This document shows positions 1 to 9,385 of a stretch of 64,000 nucleotides of DNA, piece by piece (the stretch's first letter is position 1; each line of letters opens with the position of its first letter). Below the pieces are notes generated by a model. That model made no database searches, had not been told where the DNA came from, and worked only from the letters and a program-made list of their open reading frames with translations. Origin of the DNA: Aedoeadaptatus coxii (lineage in GTDB: Bacteria; Bacillota; Clostridia; Tissierellales; Peptoniphilaceae); the NCBI RefSeq assembly GCF_903819215.1, contig NZ_CAIJCT010000007.1; one strand, given 5' to 3'. The translations under genes were made by a program, and so were the position numbers.

Positions 1-32
1 ACCTTCCATATAATTATATACTGTAATCCAAT

Positions 33-124
33 GGAGAGATGGTTGAGTTGGTTTAAGGCGCTCGCCTGGAAAGCGGGTATACGTTAATAGCGTATCGGGG
101 GTTCGAATCCCCCTCTCTCCGCCA
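33..124 (+). tRNA. tRNA-Ser (anticodon GGA)
   Basis: The sequence folds as a class II tRNA. A 7-bp acceptor stem pairs GGAGAGA at 33-39 with TCTCTCC at 114-120. The anticodon stem CTCGC/GCGGG closes the loop CTGGAAA, giving anticodon GGA. A long variable arm is built on ATACG/CGTAT, the T-loop reads GTTCGAATC, and the 3' CCA is encoded. The long variable arm together with GGA identifies serine. It lies directly upstream of the SRP RNA, with which it may be co-transcribed. Confidence 0.97.
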
Positions 125-407
125 GGAAAAGTTTGCCATGCTAGATGGGGAGTTAGCGGTTCCCTGTAACTTGCAGTCCGCTATAGCAAGATTGAATTCC
201 CGGCATAGCATTTATTTTTTTGCAGTCTGCCCGAAACAAGTGATGTTGATGAGCAGGTCCTGCGCAATAGACCCTTGCGAACCGTGTCAGGTCTTGACGG
301 AAGCAGCACTAAGTAAGTCAGTCTATGTGACGCAGATTAGCCTTCTCTGAGTTAACTATTTCGGTAACGTGTGGAGATTTAATGCAACGTCGGGTGCATG
401 GTTACAT
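125..407 (+). ncRNA. ffs: Signal recognition particle RNA (large Firmicutes type)
   Basis: The stretch carries the conserved SRP Alu-domain block near 140-200 and the S-domain core, including the GTCAGGTC...GGAAGCAGCA signature around 285-310. The ends can pair (GCCATGC near 132 with GCATGGT near 397), closing helix 5. The length of about 280 nt fits the long Bacillus/Clostridium form with an Alu domain, not the short enterobacterial form. The RNA binds Ffh and targets membrane and secreted proteins. The exact 5' and 3' ends are inferred from the terminal helix and the terminator that follows. Confidence 0.9.
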
Positions 408-414
408 ATAAAAA

Positions 415-440
415 GGGGGCGGCACAGCCGCTCTTTTTTT
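415..440 (+). terminator. Rho-independent terminator of the SRP RNA
   Basis: GCGGC-ACA-GCCGC, extended by G-rich and C/T flanks, is followed by seven T residues. It lies right after the closing helix of the SRP RNA on the plus strand. Confidence 0.8.
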
Positions 441-444
441 GCGC

Positions 445-481
445 AGAAAAAGGTCTACGTCCGTGACGCAGACCTTTTTCT
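445..481 (-). terminator. Terminator of the ilvBNCD operon
   Basis: A 12-bp perfect inverted repeat, AGAAAAAGGTCT/AGACCTTTTTCT, has a 13-nt loop and sits just past the ilvD stop. T-runs within both arms mean it could work in both directions, separating the ilv operon from the convergent SRP RNA. Confidence 0.75.
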
Positions 482-489
482 CATTCTAT

Positions 490-2163
490 CTATTCATACA
501 TATCGAGAACTGCTCCCTTGTCCGACGTGGTGACGAGGCCACGATAGCGTTTCAACCACCCTTTAACGGGGGGCAGTTCTTTCGGTTGAAATTTTTCGCG
601 TCGTGCTTCGAGTTCGTCATCAGCTACGGCCAAGCGAATACTGTAATTGGGAATGTCGATTTCGATTAAATCCCCTTCTTCTACCAAGGCGATGGTGCCG
701 CCCAGAGCCGCTTCCGGAGACACATGGCCGATGGAGGCGCCGCGGGAAGCGCCCGAAAAACGACCGTCGGTAATTAATGCCACCGATTCGTCGAGCCCCA
801 TACCCGCAAGGGCCGATGTGGGATTTAACATTTCCCGCATACCCGGCCCGCCCTTAGGGCCTTCGTAGCGAATGACGACCACATCTCCTTTTCGGATGTC
901 GCCCCCATAAATCGCCTCGATGGCCTCGTCTTCCGAATCGAAGACGCGGGCAGGACCTTTATGGGTCAGCATTTTATCGCTGACGGCGCTCCGCTTGACG
1001 ACGCAACCTTTAGGCGCAAGATTACCGAATAAAATGGCCAAACCGCCGACTTCCGAATAGGGCGATTCGACGGGGCGAATAACGTCGGGATTGAGGTTCT
1101 CGCCGCTTTCAATGACGTTCCCGAGGGGACGACCGGTAACCGTCATCACATCTAAATGAAGCAAGTTCTTTTTCGCAAGCTCCTTTTGTACGGCTCGTAT
1201 GCCGCCGGCGTGGTAAAGATCTTCCATATGATGATGGCCTGCCGGTGCGAGATGGCAAAGATTAGGCACCCGTTCGCTCATAGTATTGAAAAGATTTAAA
1301 TCCACATCGATACCCGCTTCTGTCGCAAGAGCCAAAAGATGCAATACCGTATTGGTGGAACACCCTAGGGCCATATCGCAGGTAATGGCGTTTTCCACGG
1401 CCTTCGCGTTAAAGATATCGAGGATACGCACATCCTTTTTCAAAAGCTCTATAACGGCAAAGCCGCTTTCCTTTGCCAACCGCCGTCTTTCGGCGTAAAC
1501 TGCGGGAATCGTGCCGTTGCCGGGAAGGGCGAGGCCCACGGCTTCGCTTAAACAGTTCATGGAATTGGCAGTGTACATACCGGCGCAGGATCCACAGGAA
1601 GGGCAGGCGCTTTTTTCAAAAACGCGCAATTCCTCTTCGCTCATAGTGCCGCCTTTGACACTTCCTACGGCTTCGAATACTTTGGAAAGAGAAGCTTCTC
1701 CCTCTCTCCCCTTTCCCGCCAACATAGGGCCTCCGCTTACGACGACGGTGGGAAGATTTAATCGTAATGCGCCCATGATCATACCGGGCACGATTTTGTC
1801 GCAGTTGGGAACGAGTACCAGGGCGTCTAAAGCGTGGGCAACGGCCATGGTTTCTACGGAATCGGCGATCAATTCTCTGGAGGGAAGAGAATATTTCATG
1901 CCCTCGTGGCCCATGGCAATGCCGTCGCAAACGCCGATAGAGGGAATTAAAATCGGCGTGCCGCCGTTCATTAAAATACCTTCTTTTACGGCCTCGCTTA
2001 CTATATCTAAGTGGGTATGCCCCGGCACCATTTCACTATAGGCGCTGATGACACCGACAAGCGGCCGTTCAAGTTGGGCATCGGTAAAGCCTAAGGCGTA
2101 AAACAAACTTCGGTTCGGCGCCCGATTGACGCCGCGAAGCACGCGATCGCTGGTGCGTTCCAT
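490..2163 (-). CDS. ilvD: Dihydroxy-acid dehydratase
   Basis: IlvD converts 2,3-dihydroxy-isovalerate and 2,3-dihydroxy-3-methylvalerate to the 2-oxo acids that precede valine/leucine and isoleucine; it acts in the cytosol with an Fe-S cluster. The 557 residues match the usual family length. Cluster-ligand regions are visible: PNCDKIVPGM near residue 120 and the cysteine-rich CPSCGSCAGMYTANSMNC near 190. The C-terminal GRFSGASRGASIGHVSPEA motif is typical. It is the last gene of ilvB-N-C-D. Its ATG starts one base after the ilvC stop, and an AAGAGG ribosome-binding site lies inside the ilvC end. Confidence 0.97.
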   Translation of the reverse strand: MERTSDRVLRGVNRAPNRSLFYALGFTDAQLERPLVGVISAYSEMVPGHTHLDIVSEAVKEGILMNGGTPILIPSIGVCDGIAMGHEGMKYSLPSRELIADSVETMAVAHALDALVLVPNCDKIVPGMIMGALRLNLPTVVVSGGPMLAGKGREGEASLSKVFEAVGSVKGGTMSEEELRVFEKSACPSCGSCAGMYTANSMNCLSEAVGLALPGNGTIPAVYAERRRLAKESGFAVIELLKKDVRILDIFNAKAVENAITCDMALGCSTNTVLHLLALATEAGIDVDLNLFNTMSERVPNLCHLAPAGHHHMEDLYHAGGIRAVQKELAKKNLLHLDVMTVTGRPLGNVIESGENLNPDVIRPVESPYSEVGGLAILFGNLAPKGCVVKRSAVSDKMLTHKGPARVFDSEDEAIEAIYGGDIRKGDVVVIRYEGPKGGPGMREMLNPTSALAGMGLDESVALITDGRFSGASRGASIGHVSPEAALGGTIALVEEGDLIEIDIPNYSIRLAVADDELEARREKFQPKELPPVKGWLKRYRGLVTTSDKGAVLDMYE

Positions 2164-2164
2164 G

Positions 2165-3154
<990 letters not shown>

Positions 3155-3155
3155 T

Positions 3156-3647
3156 TTAGTCATCCTTTCTTTCGCGGTCCATAGTGATGGCACCGCCTCT
3201 TTGTACTTCTAATGGGTTAAATTCGTTTACGGCATCTAAAAAGCCTTCAATTTTTTCAGGTCTGCCCACGACTTCCAGGACTAAACTTTTCCCGGAACGA
3301 TGGACGACTTGGGTGCGATAGGTGTCCATAATATCTTGCAGCGCCACATCCGTTGCGTAAGATGTCGGGATGCGCACGAGGGCGCTTTCCCTTACAAGGC
3401 TGCTTTCCTTCTCCACCATCTCCACACTTAAAACATCTTGCAGATTTTTGATTTGGTAATAGACCAGGCGACGATCGCGAGGCGCTATGTCGGCGGAAAA
3501 ATTGACTACACACTGATCGTCCTCCGGTTTGCTGTAGCAGGACATAGAGGTAATCTTGGAGCCGATTCTGGAAAGCACACCGACGACGCGGTTTAAATTA
3601 CCAACATTATTGCTCAGTCTCAGTTTTATTAATTGATTGTTTTCCAT
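3156..3647 (-). CDS. ilvN: Acetolactate synthase small (regulatory) subunit
   Basis: This 163-residue protein has an N-terminal ACT domain (residues about 5-80, LRLSNNVGNLNRVVGVLSR) and a C-terminal ALS_ss domain (about 85-160). That is the architecture of the small subunit, which stimulates the catalytic subunit and gives valine feedback inhibition. It lies 4 nt downstream of ilvB and one base upstream of ilvC, consistent with a tightly coupled operon. Confidence 0.95.
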   Translation of the reverse strand: MENNQLIKLRLSNNVGNLNRVVGVLSRIGSKITSMSCYSKPEDDQCVVNFSADIAPRDRRLVYYQIKNLQDVLSVEMVEKESSLVRESALVRIPTSYATDVALQDIMDTYRTQVVHRSGKSLVLEVVGRPEKIEGFLDAVNEFNPLEVQRGGAITMDRERKDD

Positions 3648-3651
3648 TGCT

Positions 3652-5304
3652 CTACTCCATGATTCGATCGTCGACCGTTCCCCCCGGCGGAATCATGGGA
3701 AGCACTTTTTCGTCGGGATCGACTAATACCTCGATCACCGTCGTGCCGCCATGTTTTTTTGCCTTGAGGAGGGCCTGAATTAAACTTTCTCTCGTATCCG
3801 CCCGATAACCTTTGGCTCCGAAACTTTCGGCAAGTTTGACGTAGTCCGTCGCCAAATCCGTATGGGTTGCGGAATAACGCTTGTCGTATAAAAGAGTTTG
3901 CCACTGACGTACCATTCCGAGGCTTTGGTTATTCATCACGACGACGGTAAGATTTAGGCCATAGCGAACGGATGTGGCCAGCTCATTTAAATTCATGTGG
4001 AATCCCCCATCGCCGGTAACGACGACTACCGATTCCTCCGGGTGCGCCAGGGCTGCACCCATGCCCGCTCCCAAACTGAAACCCATGGTTCCCAGACCGC
4101 CGCTGGTTAAAAAGCGGCGAGGTTTCAGACGGCCGCAATATTGAGCCGTCCACATTTGATTTTGCCCCACATCGGTTACAAAAAAGAGATCTTCGTCGAA
4201 TGCCTTTCGTATGTCGCCGATAATGGCGTAGGGATTTAAGCCTTCTTTTACGGGAACGAAATCTTCTTCTTTGAATCCTCGAATTTTCTTTCGCCAATCC
4301 CTATGTTCCATGGGTTCCAATTTTTCAACCAAGCGATTGAGGGCATCTTTTAAATCCCCTAAAAGGGAAAGATCCACGTCTACATTTTTTGCAATTTCAC
4401 TTGGGTCCACATCCATTTGAACGACGGTGGCTTTCGCCGCAAATCGCTTCGCGTTCAGCGCCACCCGATCGGAAAATCGAACGCCGACGCCGATTAAAAG
4501 ATCGCATTCGTCGATGGCCATATTCGACGACACTCTGCCGTGCATGCCCACCATGCCGAGATTTAATTCGTCTTCATAACCTAAGACTCCGATGCCCATA
4601 ATCGTGTGGACTGCCGGAATCTTGCAGCGATCAATAAGCTTTCTGAGTTCACGGAAACTTTCGGATGCCGTTACCCCACCGCCGCTGTAGATCACCGGCT
4701 TTTTCGCCTTGCGGATCAATTCGGCCAATCGGTCGAGATCCTCCTCGTCTACTTTTTCAAGGCTTTCCACCCGGCAAGCCGCCGGAGCGTCATAGCTTAC
4801 AGATGCTTGTAAAACATCTTTCGGAATATCGATGAGGACCGGGCCCTTTCGACCGGAATTGGCAATGGCAAAAGCCCGCGTTACAGTCTCTTGTAATTCT
4901 TCAACCTTTCGCACGACGAAATTATGTTTCGTGACGGAAAGGGTAATACTCGCAATGTCCACTTCCTGAAAGGCATTTCGCCCCGCTAGATTTTGGCTTA
5001 CATTGCCCGTGATACAGACCATGGGAACGGAATCCATATAGGCTGTGGCAATGCCCGTTACCAAATTTGTAGCACCCGGGCCACTGGTGGCAATAACGAC
5101 GCCGGTTTTTCCTGTCGAACGGGCGTAGCCGTCGGCAGCGTGAGTAGCTCCCTGCTCATGGCTGGTTCGAATGACCTTCAGCTCCTTTCGATCATAAAGA
5201 GCGTCGTAAATATCTAACACGGCACCGCCGGGATAGCCGAAAAGCACATCCACGTCGCGGTCCACTAAACACTGAACAAGAAGTTCTGCACCTGTTAACT
5301 GCAT
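3652..5304 (-). CDS. ilvB: Acetolactate synthase large (catalytic) subunit
   Basis: The enzyme condenses pyruvate with pyruvate or 2-oxobutyrate, using ThDP, Mg2+ and FAD: the first common step of branched-chain amino acid synthesis. The 550 residues show the N-terminal ThDP pyrimidine domain with FGYPGGAVL and the catalytic glutamate in TSHEQGATH. The C-terminal ThDP/Mg site VTGDGGFHMNLNEL lies near residue 435. The ATG at 5304 has GGAGG 10 nt upstream. It is the first large gene of ilvBNCD. Its natural T-box leader lies beyond the Tn916-like element at 23.46-23.69 kb. Confidence 0.96.
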   Translation of the reverse strand: MQLTGAELLVQCLVDRDVDVLFGYPGGAVLDIYDALYDRKELKVIRTSHEQGATHAADGYARSTGKTGVVIATSGPGATNLVTGIATAYMDSVPMVCITGNVSQNLAGRNAFQEVDIASITLSVTKHNFVVRKVEELQETVTRAFAIANSGRKGPVLIDIPKDVLQASVSYDAPAACRVESLEKVDEEDLDRLAELIRKAKKPVIYSGGGVTASESFRELRKLIDRCKIPAVHTIMGIGVLGYEDELNLGMVGMHGRVSSNMAIDECDLLIGVGVRFSDRVALNAKRFAAKATVVQMDVDPSEIAKNVDVDLSLLGDLKDALNRLVEKLEPMEHRDWRKKIRGFKEEDFVPVKEGLNPYAIIGDIRKAFDEDLFFVTDVGQNQMWTAQYCGRLKPRRFLTSGGLGTMGFSLGAGMGAALAHPEESVVVVTGDGGFHMNLNELATSVRYGLNLTVVVMNNQSLGMVRQWQTLLYDKRYSATHTDLATDYVKLAESFGAKGYRADTRESLIQALLKAKKHGGTTVIEVLVDPDEKVLPMIPPGGTVDDRIME

Positions 5305-5336
5305 CTCTATTCCACCTCCATCTTTTGTAAACTCAG

Positions 5337-5389
5337 GGGCTTTATCGACTGAAAGCCCGGTTTCGATGTTGCATTTTATTTACAACATC
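5337..5389 (-). promoter_or_regulatory. Two hairpins in the ilvB leader
   Basis: Between the small leader ORF and ilvB the transcript can form two stems. GATGTTG/CAACATC (5365-5389) starts 6 nt after the small ORF stop, and GGGCTTT/AAAGCCC lies at 5337-5358. Neither is followed by a T-run, so they do not look like terminators. They could affect ribosome access or RNA stability; the role is unknown. Confidence 0.4.
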
Positions 5390-5394
5390 ATCAG

Positions 5395-5472
5395 CTAACC
5401 ATCAGGATCGCCGCCGCTCATAATCTCAGAAAAAATAAAAACGAAACCTTTTTGGATATAACGCTTTAACAC
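5395..5472 (-). CDS. 25-residue ORF preceding ilvB (possible ilv leader peptide)
   Basis: The ORF starts at GTG with a strong AAGGAGGAG ribosome-binding site ideally spaced and ends at TAG. It encodes MLKRYIQKG followed by FVFIFSEIMSGGDPDG. Five of 25 residues are branched-chain (L, I, V, I, I), too few for a classical attenuator peptide. In the ancestral order it lay between the T-box terminator and ilvB, so it would be made only when the T-box antiterminates. It starts 30 nt from the end of the Tn916-like element. I do not recognise the peptide. Translation is inferred from the ribosome-binding site and clean frame only. Confidence 0.5.
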   Translation of the reverse strand: MLKRYIQKGFVFIFSEIMSGGDPDG

Positions 5473-5501
5473 TTTATCTCCTCCTTTTTAAGTATAAAAA
5501 T

Positions 5502-5521
5502 AGCATAAAAATCTAGTTATC
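5502..5521 (+). repeat. Left terminal inverted repeat of the Tn916-like element
   Basis: AGCATAAAAATCTAGTTATC matches the reverse complement of 23428-23447 at 16 of 20 positions. It marks the left boundary on the ilvB side. Confidence 0.75.
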
Positions 5522-5570
5522 CGCATAAAAACTGGACTTATCACACTTTATCAAGGTCAAAACCACTCAA

Positions 5571-5593
5571 TTTACTACTAATTTACTACTTAT
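5571..5593 (+). repeat. Integrase arm-type binding repeats, left end
   Basis: TTTACTAC is followed by TTTACTACTTAT (5582-5593). The 12-mer recurs exactly at 23293-23304 near the right end. These correspond to the DR2-type sites bound by the N-terminal domain of Tn916 Int. Confidence 0.7.
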
Positions 5594-5673
5594 GAATGAG
5601 CTTTGATACGACGATTTATCCTTGAAAAGTGAAGATATAAAGATACTTCCAATAAAATTTGAATATTTAATAG

Positions 5674-5708
5674 GTAGACACTTCAAAAAATGAGGTGTCT
5701 ATTTTTTT
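5674..5708 (+). terminator. Rho-independent terminator near the left end of the element
   Basis: GACACTTC/GAGGTGTC with an A-rich loop (one G-T pair) is followed by TATTTTTTT. It faces into the element and may block host transcription entering the transfer genes. Confidence 0.65.
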
Positions 5709-5734
5709 ACCCGATTTTGAAAGGAAGTGAACTT

Positions 5735-5809
5735 ATGAAAACAAAAAATCAAGAATCAAAAGGTCGTTCCCCACTCTTTAAGACCATCAAACATTCATTC
5801 AGCCAATAA
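5735..5809 (+). CDS. Tn916 Orf24-like small protein
   Basis: This 24-residue ORF begins MKTKNQESKG and has a GAAAGGAAG ribosome-binding site 6 nt upstream of its ATG. Position and size correspond to the first small ORF of Tn916. It is basic and has no recognisable domain. It sits just upstream of orf23 and may be expressed from the circular form, in which transcription from the tet(M)/int side passes across the joined ends. Confidence 0.5.
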   Translation: MKTKNQESKGRSPLFKTIKHSFSQ

Positions 5810-5831
5810 AAAAGAAAGGATAGGTAAAAAT

Positions 5832-6146
5832 ATGGAACTTAAATTTGTGATTCCCAACATGGAAAAAACATTCGGCAATTTAGAATTTGCTGGCGAGGAT
5901 AAAGTCGTTCAGCGAAGAATCAACGGACGGCTAACTGTCTTATCAAGAAGCTATAATCTCTATTCTGATGTTCAAAGAGCAGATGATATTGTGGTGGTGC
6001 TTCCTGCTGAAGCTGGCGAAAAACATTTCGGCTTTGAGGAACGTGTGAAGTTAGTCAATCCACGTATTACCGCAGAGGGCTACAAAATCGGCACTCGTGG
6101 TTTTACAAATTACCTTTTACATGCTGACGACATGATAAAAGAATAA
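5832..6146 (+). CDS. Tn916 Orf23 (YdcP-family protein)
   Basis: A 104-residue protein of the family annotated as YdcP/DUF961 in Tn916- and ICEBs1-type elements. The ATG follows AAAGGATAGG at good spacing. It is related to orf22 downstream: both show the pattern TFGxLxF near the N-terminus and VELINP/VKLVNP later, so they are likely paralogues. The molecular role is unsettled. It is the first sizeable gene of the conjugation module. Confidence 0.85.
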   Translation: MELKFVIPNMEKTFGNLEFAGEDKVVQRRINGRLTVLSRSYNLYSDVQRADDIVVVLPAEAGEKHFGFEERVKLVNPRITAEGYKIGTRGFTNYLLHADDMIKE

Positions 6147-6164
6147 AGAAAGAGAGGAAAAATG

Positions 6165-6548
6165 ATGAGATTAGCAAATGGCATTGTATTAGATAAAGAC
6201 ACGACTTTTGGAGAATTGAAATTCTCTGCTCTACGTCGTGAAGTGAGAATCCAAAATGAAGACGAGTCGGTTTCAGATGAAATCAAGGAACGTACCTATG
6301 ACTTAAAATCCAAAGGACAAGGACGCATGATTCAAGTAAGTATTCCTGCCAGCGTGCCTTTGAAAGAGTTTGATTATAACGCACGGGTGGAACTTATCAA
6401 TCCCATTGCGGACACCGTTGCTACTGCCACCTATCAAGGAGCAGATGTTGACTGGTATATCAAGGCAGACGATATTGTGCTGACAAAGGATTCTAGTTCA
6501 TTCAAAGCTCAACCACAAGCAAAGAAAGAACCGACACAAGACAAATAG
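6165..6548 (+). CDS. Tn916 Orf22 (YdcP-family protein)
   Basis: A 127-residue protein beginning MRLANGIVLDKDTTFGELKF, a second YdcP/DUF961-type member. Two ATGs are adjacent (6162 and 6165); the GAGAGGAAA ribosome-binding site suits the second slightly better. The Ala/Lys/Gln-rich C-terminus looks flexible. It lies 15 nt after orf23 and 28 nt before the coupling protein gene, consistent with one transfer operon. Confidence 0.85.
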   Translation: MRLANGIVLDKDTTFGELKFSALRREVRIQNEDESVSDEIKERTYDLKSKGQGRMIQVSIPASVPLKEFDYNARVELINPIADTVATATYQGADVDWYIKADDIVLTKDSSSFKAQPQAKKEPTQDK

Positions 6549-6576
6549 TCGCTAGGTAGAAAGGAGACTTTTTCGC

Positions 6577-7962
6577 ATGAAACAGCGTGGTAAAAGGATT
6601 CGCCCATCTGGTAAAGATTTAGTCTTTCATTTTACGATAGCGTCACTCCTGCCTGTTTTCCTGCTGGTTGTCGGACTGTTTCATGTGAAGACAATCCAGC
6701 AGATCAACTGGCAGGATTTTAACCTATCACAAGCAGATAAGATTGACATTCCCTATTTAATTATCAGTTTCAGTGTCGCAATTCTTATCTGCTTGCTGGT
6801 AGCGTTTGTATTCAAACGGGTTCGCTATGATACGGTTAAACAACTTTACCACCGTCAAAAACTGGCAAAGATGATACTTGAAAACAAGTGGTATGAATCG
6901 GAACAGGTCAAAACAGATGGCTTCTTCAAAGATTCGTCCAGTCGTACTAAGGAAAAGATAACCTACTTTCCCAAAATATTTTATCGCCTTAAAGATGGTT
7001 TAATACAGATGCGAGTGGAAATCACGCTAGGAAAATATCAAGACCAGCTCCTACACTTGGAAAAGAAATTAGAAAGCGGATTGTACTGTGAGCTGACGGA
7101 TAAAGAGTTAAAAGATTCTTATGTGGAATATACCCTGCTCTATGACACCATCGCCAGTCGTATTTCTATTGATGAAGTCCAAGCCAAAGATGGCAAACTA
7201 CGCTTGATGGAAAACGTATGGTGGGAATATGACAAGCTCCCTCACATGCTCATAGCTGGTGGTACAGGTGGCGGTAAAACTTACTTTATACTGACACTGA
7301 TTGAAGCCTTGCTTTATACAGATTCTAAGCTCTATATTCTTGACCCAAAGAACGCCGACCTTGCCGACTTAGGCTCTGTGATGGGGAATGTCTACTACAG
7401 AAAAGAAGATATGCTCTCCTGCATTGACCGTTTCTATGATGAAATGATGGCACGAAGTGAAGCTATGAAAGAGATGGAAAACTATAAGACTGGCGAGAAC
7501 TATGCCTACTTAGGACTTCCTGCAAACTTTCTTATCTTTGATGAATACGTGGCTTTCATGGAAATGCTGGGAAATAAAGAAAATACCGCAGTCTTAAACA
7601 AGCTCAAACAGATTGTCATGTTAGGTCGTCAAGCTGGCTTCTTTTTAATACTGGCTTGTCAACGTCCAGACGCAAAATATTTAGGCGACGGAATCCGTGA
7701 CCAGTTTAATTTCAGAGTGGCACTTGGAAGAATGTCTGAAATGGGCTATGGCATGATGTTTGGCAGTGATGTACAAAAAGATTTCTTCTTAAAACAAATC
7801 AAAGGTCGTGGCTATGTTGATGTGGGAACAAGTGTCATATCAGAATTTTACACTCCCTTAGTACCAAAAGGTCATGACTTTTTGGAGGAAATAAAAAAAC
7901 TAACCAACAGCAGACAGTCCACGCAGGCGACGTGCGAAGCGAAAGTCGCAGGTGTGGACTGA
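6577..7962 (+). CDS. Tn916 Orf21, FtsK/SpoIIIE-type coupling protein (TcpA-like)
   Basis: The 461-residue type IV coupling protein should bring the relaxase-DNA complex to the secretion channel. Two transmembrane segments lie near residues 20-40 and 60-85. A Walker A motif, AGGTGGGKT, is near residue 227 and a Walker B, LIFDEYVAFM, near 315. The later ACQRPDAKYLGDGIRDQF motif is typical of FtsK-type motors. It ends just before oriT, as in Tn916. Confidence 0.93.
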   Translation: MKQRGKRIRPSGKDLVFHFTIASLLPVFLLVVGLFHVKTIQQINWQDFNLSQADKIDIPYLIISFSVAILICLLVAFVFKRVRYDTVKQLYHRQKLAKMILENKWYESEQVKTDGFFKDSSSRTKEKITYFPKIFYRLKDGLIQMRVEITLGKYQDQLLHLEKKLESGLYCELTDKELKDSYVEYTLLYDTIASRISIDEVQAKDGKLRLMENVWWEYDKLPHMLIAGGTGGGKTYFILTLIEALLYTDSKLYILDPKNADLADLGSVMGNVYYRKEDMLSCIDRFYDEMMARSEAMKEMENYKTGENYAYLGLPANFLIFDEYVAFMEMLGNKENTAVLNKLKQIVMLGRQAGFFLILACQRPDAKYLGDGIRDQFNFRVALGRMSEMGYGMMFGSDVQKDFFLKQIKGRGYVDVGTSVISEFYTPLVPKGHDFLEEIKKLTNSRQSTQATCEAKVAGVD

Positions 7963-8030
7963 TCTTGCTGGCTGGTGTGGCGATAGCCACGCCAGCACCT
8001 AACCCCCCGTATCTAACAGGGGGGTACAAA
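7963..8030 (+). other. oriT: Origin of conjugative transfer (oriT)
   Basis: The gap between orf21 and orf20 contains an inverted repeat, GGTGTGGCGATAGCCACGCC, followed by ACCCCCCGTATCTAACAGGGGGGT at 8002-8025. This matches the nick-site architecture known for Tn916 and ICEBs1 (C-run, NNNCTAACA, G-run). The Orf20 relaxase, encoded immediately downstream, would act here. Confidence 0.85.
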
Positions 8031-8152
8031 TCGACAGGAAACAGTCAAAAAAATAGCAGAAAATTCTTTGGTTACAAGGAGTTTAGAAAATTTCGTGGTA
8101 TGTCAAATGAGCTTCAATAGTTGACATACCTTTTTTAATTGGAGGGATTTAA

Positions 8153-9343
8153 CTGAATGAACAAACTTTGATACAGCATTTAAAGGAAAAACGGTTGGCT
8201 TATGGGCTATCTCAAAACCGACTGGCTATTGCTACAGGCATTACAAGGCAATATCTTAGCGACATTGAAACTGGCAAGGTTAAGCCATCAGACGAGTTGC
8301 AACAATCCCTTTGGGAAACTCTGGAACGCTTCAATCCCGATGCCCCACTTGAAATGCTCTTTGACTATGTAAGGATTCGCTTTCCCACAATGGACGTACA
8401 GCATGTGGTTGAAGAAATATTGCAATTGAAACTTTCCTATTTTCTTCATGAAGACTATGGCTTTTATTCTTATTCAGAACATTATGCCTTAGGCGATATA
8501 TTCGTTCTCTGCTCTCATGAGATAGACAAAGGTGTTCTGGTGGAATTAAAAGGTCGTGGGTGCAGACAATTTGAAAGCTATCTTCTAGCACAACAAAGAA
8601 GCTGGTATGAGTTCTTTATGGACGCTTTGGTGGCTGGTGGCGTGATGAAACGCCTTGACCTTGCCATCAACGATAAAACAGGGATTTTGAATATTCCCAC
8701 ACTGACGGAAAAATGCCTACAGGAAGAGTGTATTTCGGTGTTCCGCAGTTTCAAGAGCTATCGCAGTGGCGAACTGGTACGCAAAGATGAAAAGGAATGT
8801 ATGGGAAACACGCTTTATATCGGTTCATTACAAAGCGAAGTCTATTTCTGTATCTATGAAAAGGACTATGAGCAGTACAAGAAAAATGATATTCCCATTG
8901 AAGACGCAGAGGTTAAAAACCGTTTTGAAATCCGACTAAAAAATGAGCGTGCCTATTATGCAGTACGTGATTTACTTGTCTATGATAATCCAGAGCATAC
9001 AGCTTTTAAGATTATCAATCGGTATATCCGCTTTGTGGATAAGGACGATTCAAAAGCACGTTCCGATTGGAAACTCAATGAAGAATGGGCATGGTTTATT
9101 GGAAACAATCGTGAACGATTAAAGCTAACCACAAAACCAGAGCCTTACTCTTTCCAAAGGACACTAAACTGGCTATCTCATCAAGTCGCCCCGACCTTAA
9201 AGGTTGCTATTACACTTGATGAAATTAACCAGACGCAGGTTGTGAAAGACATTCTCGACCATGCGAAACTGACAGACCGACACAAGCAGATTTTAAAGCA
9301 ACAGTCGGTAAAAGAACAGGACGTGATAACGACAAAAAAATAA
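8153..9343 (+). CDS. Tn916 Orf20 relaxase (MobT/Rep_trans family)
   Basis: Orf20 nicks DNA at oriT and pilots the strand during conjugation. It combines an N-terminal XRE helix-turn-helix (GLSQNRLAIATGITRQYL) with a replication-initiation/Rep_trans domain from about residue 70 on (YFLHEDYGFYSYSEHYALGD). There is no ATG at the right place. GGAGG is spaced 7 nt from an in-frame CTG at 8153 (396 residues, xNEQTLIQHL...), while the first common alternative start is TTG at 8168 (391 residues). I prefer 8153 for spacing, though CTG starts are rare. Confidence 0.85.
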   Translation: MNEQTLIQHLKEKRLAYGLSQNRLAIATGITRQYLSDIETGKVKPSDELQQSLWETLERFNPDAPLEMLFDYVRIRFPTMDVQHVVEEILQLKLSYFLHEDYGFYSYSEHYALGDIFVLCSHEIDKGVLVELKGRGCRQFESYLLAQQRSWYEFFMDALVAGGVMKRLDLAINDKTGILNIPTLTEKCLQEECISVFRSFKSYRSGELVRKDEKECMGNTLYIGSLQSEVYFCIYEKDYEQYKKNDIPIEDAEVKNRFEIRLKNERAYYAVRDLLVYDNPEHTAFKIINRYIRFVDKDDSKARSDWKLNEEWAWFIGNNRERLKLTTKPEPYSFQRTLNWLSHQVAPTLKVAITLDEINQTQVVKDILDHAKLTDRHKQILKQQSVKEQDVITTKK

Positions 9344-9385
9344 CTTAAATACAAATTCACTGCATACAGAAAGGAGAACATTTTT

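Noticed and set aside
1511..2041. 176-codon plus-strand frame opposite ilvD
   Set aside because: It is the complement of a highly conserved gene and shows no ribosome-binding site or domain.
5337..5389. ilvB leader hairpins as a transcription terminator/attenuator
   Set aside because: Neither stem is followed by a T-run, and the small ORF is not enriched enough in branched-chain codons for classical attenuation.
5490..5530. Hybrid promoter at the left Tn916 junction driving ilvB
   Set aside because: TATACT lies on the minus strand near 5490, but the -35 position 17 nt upstream matches the consensus poorly; kept only as a possibility.
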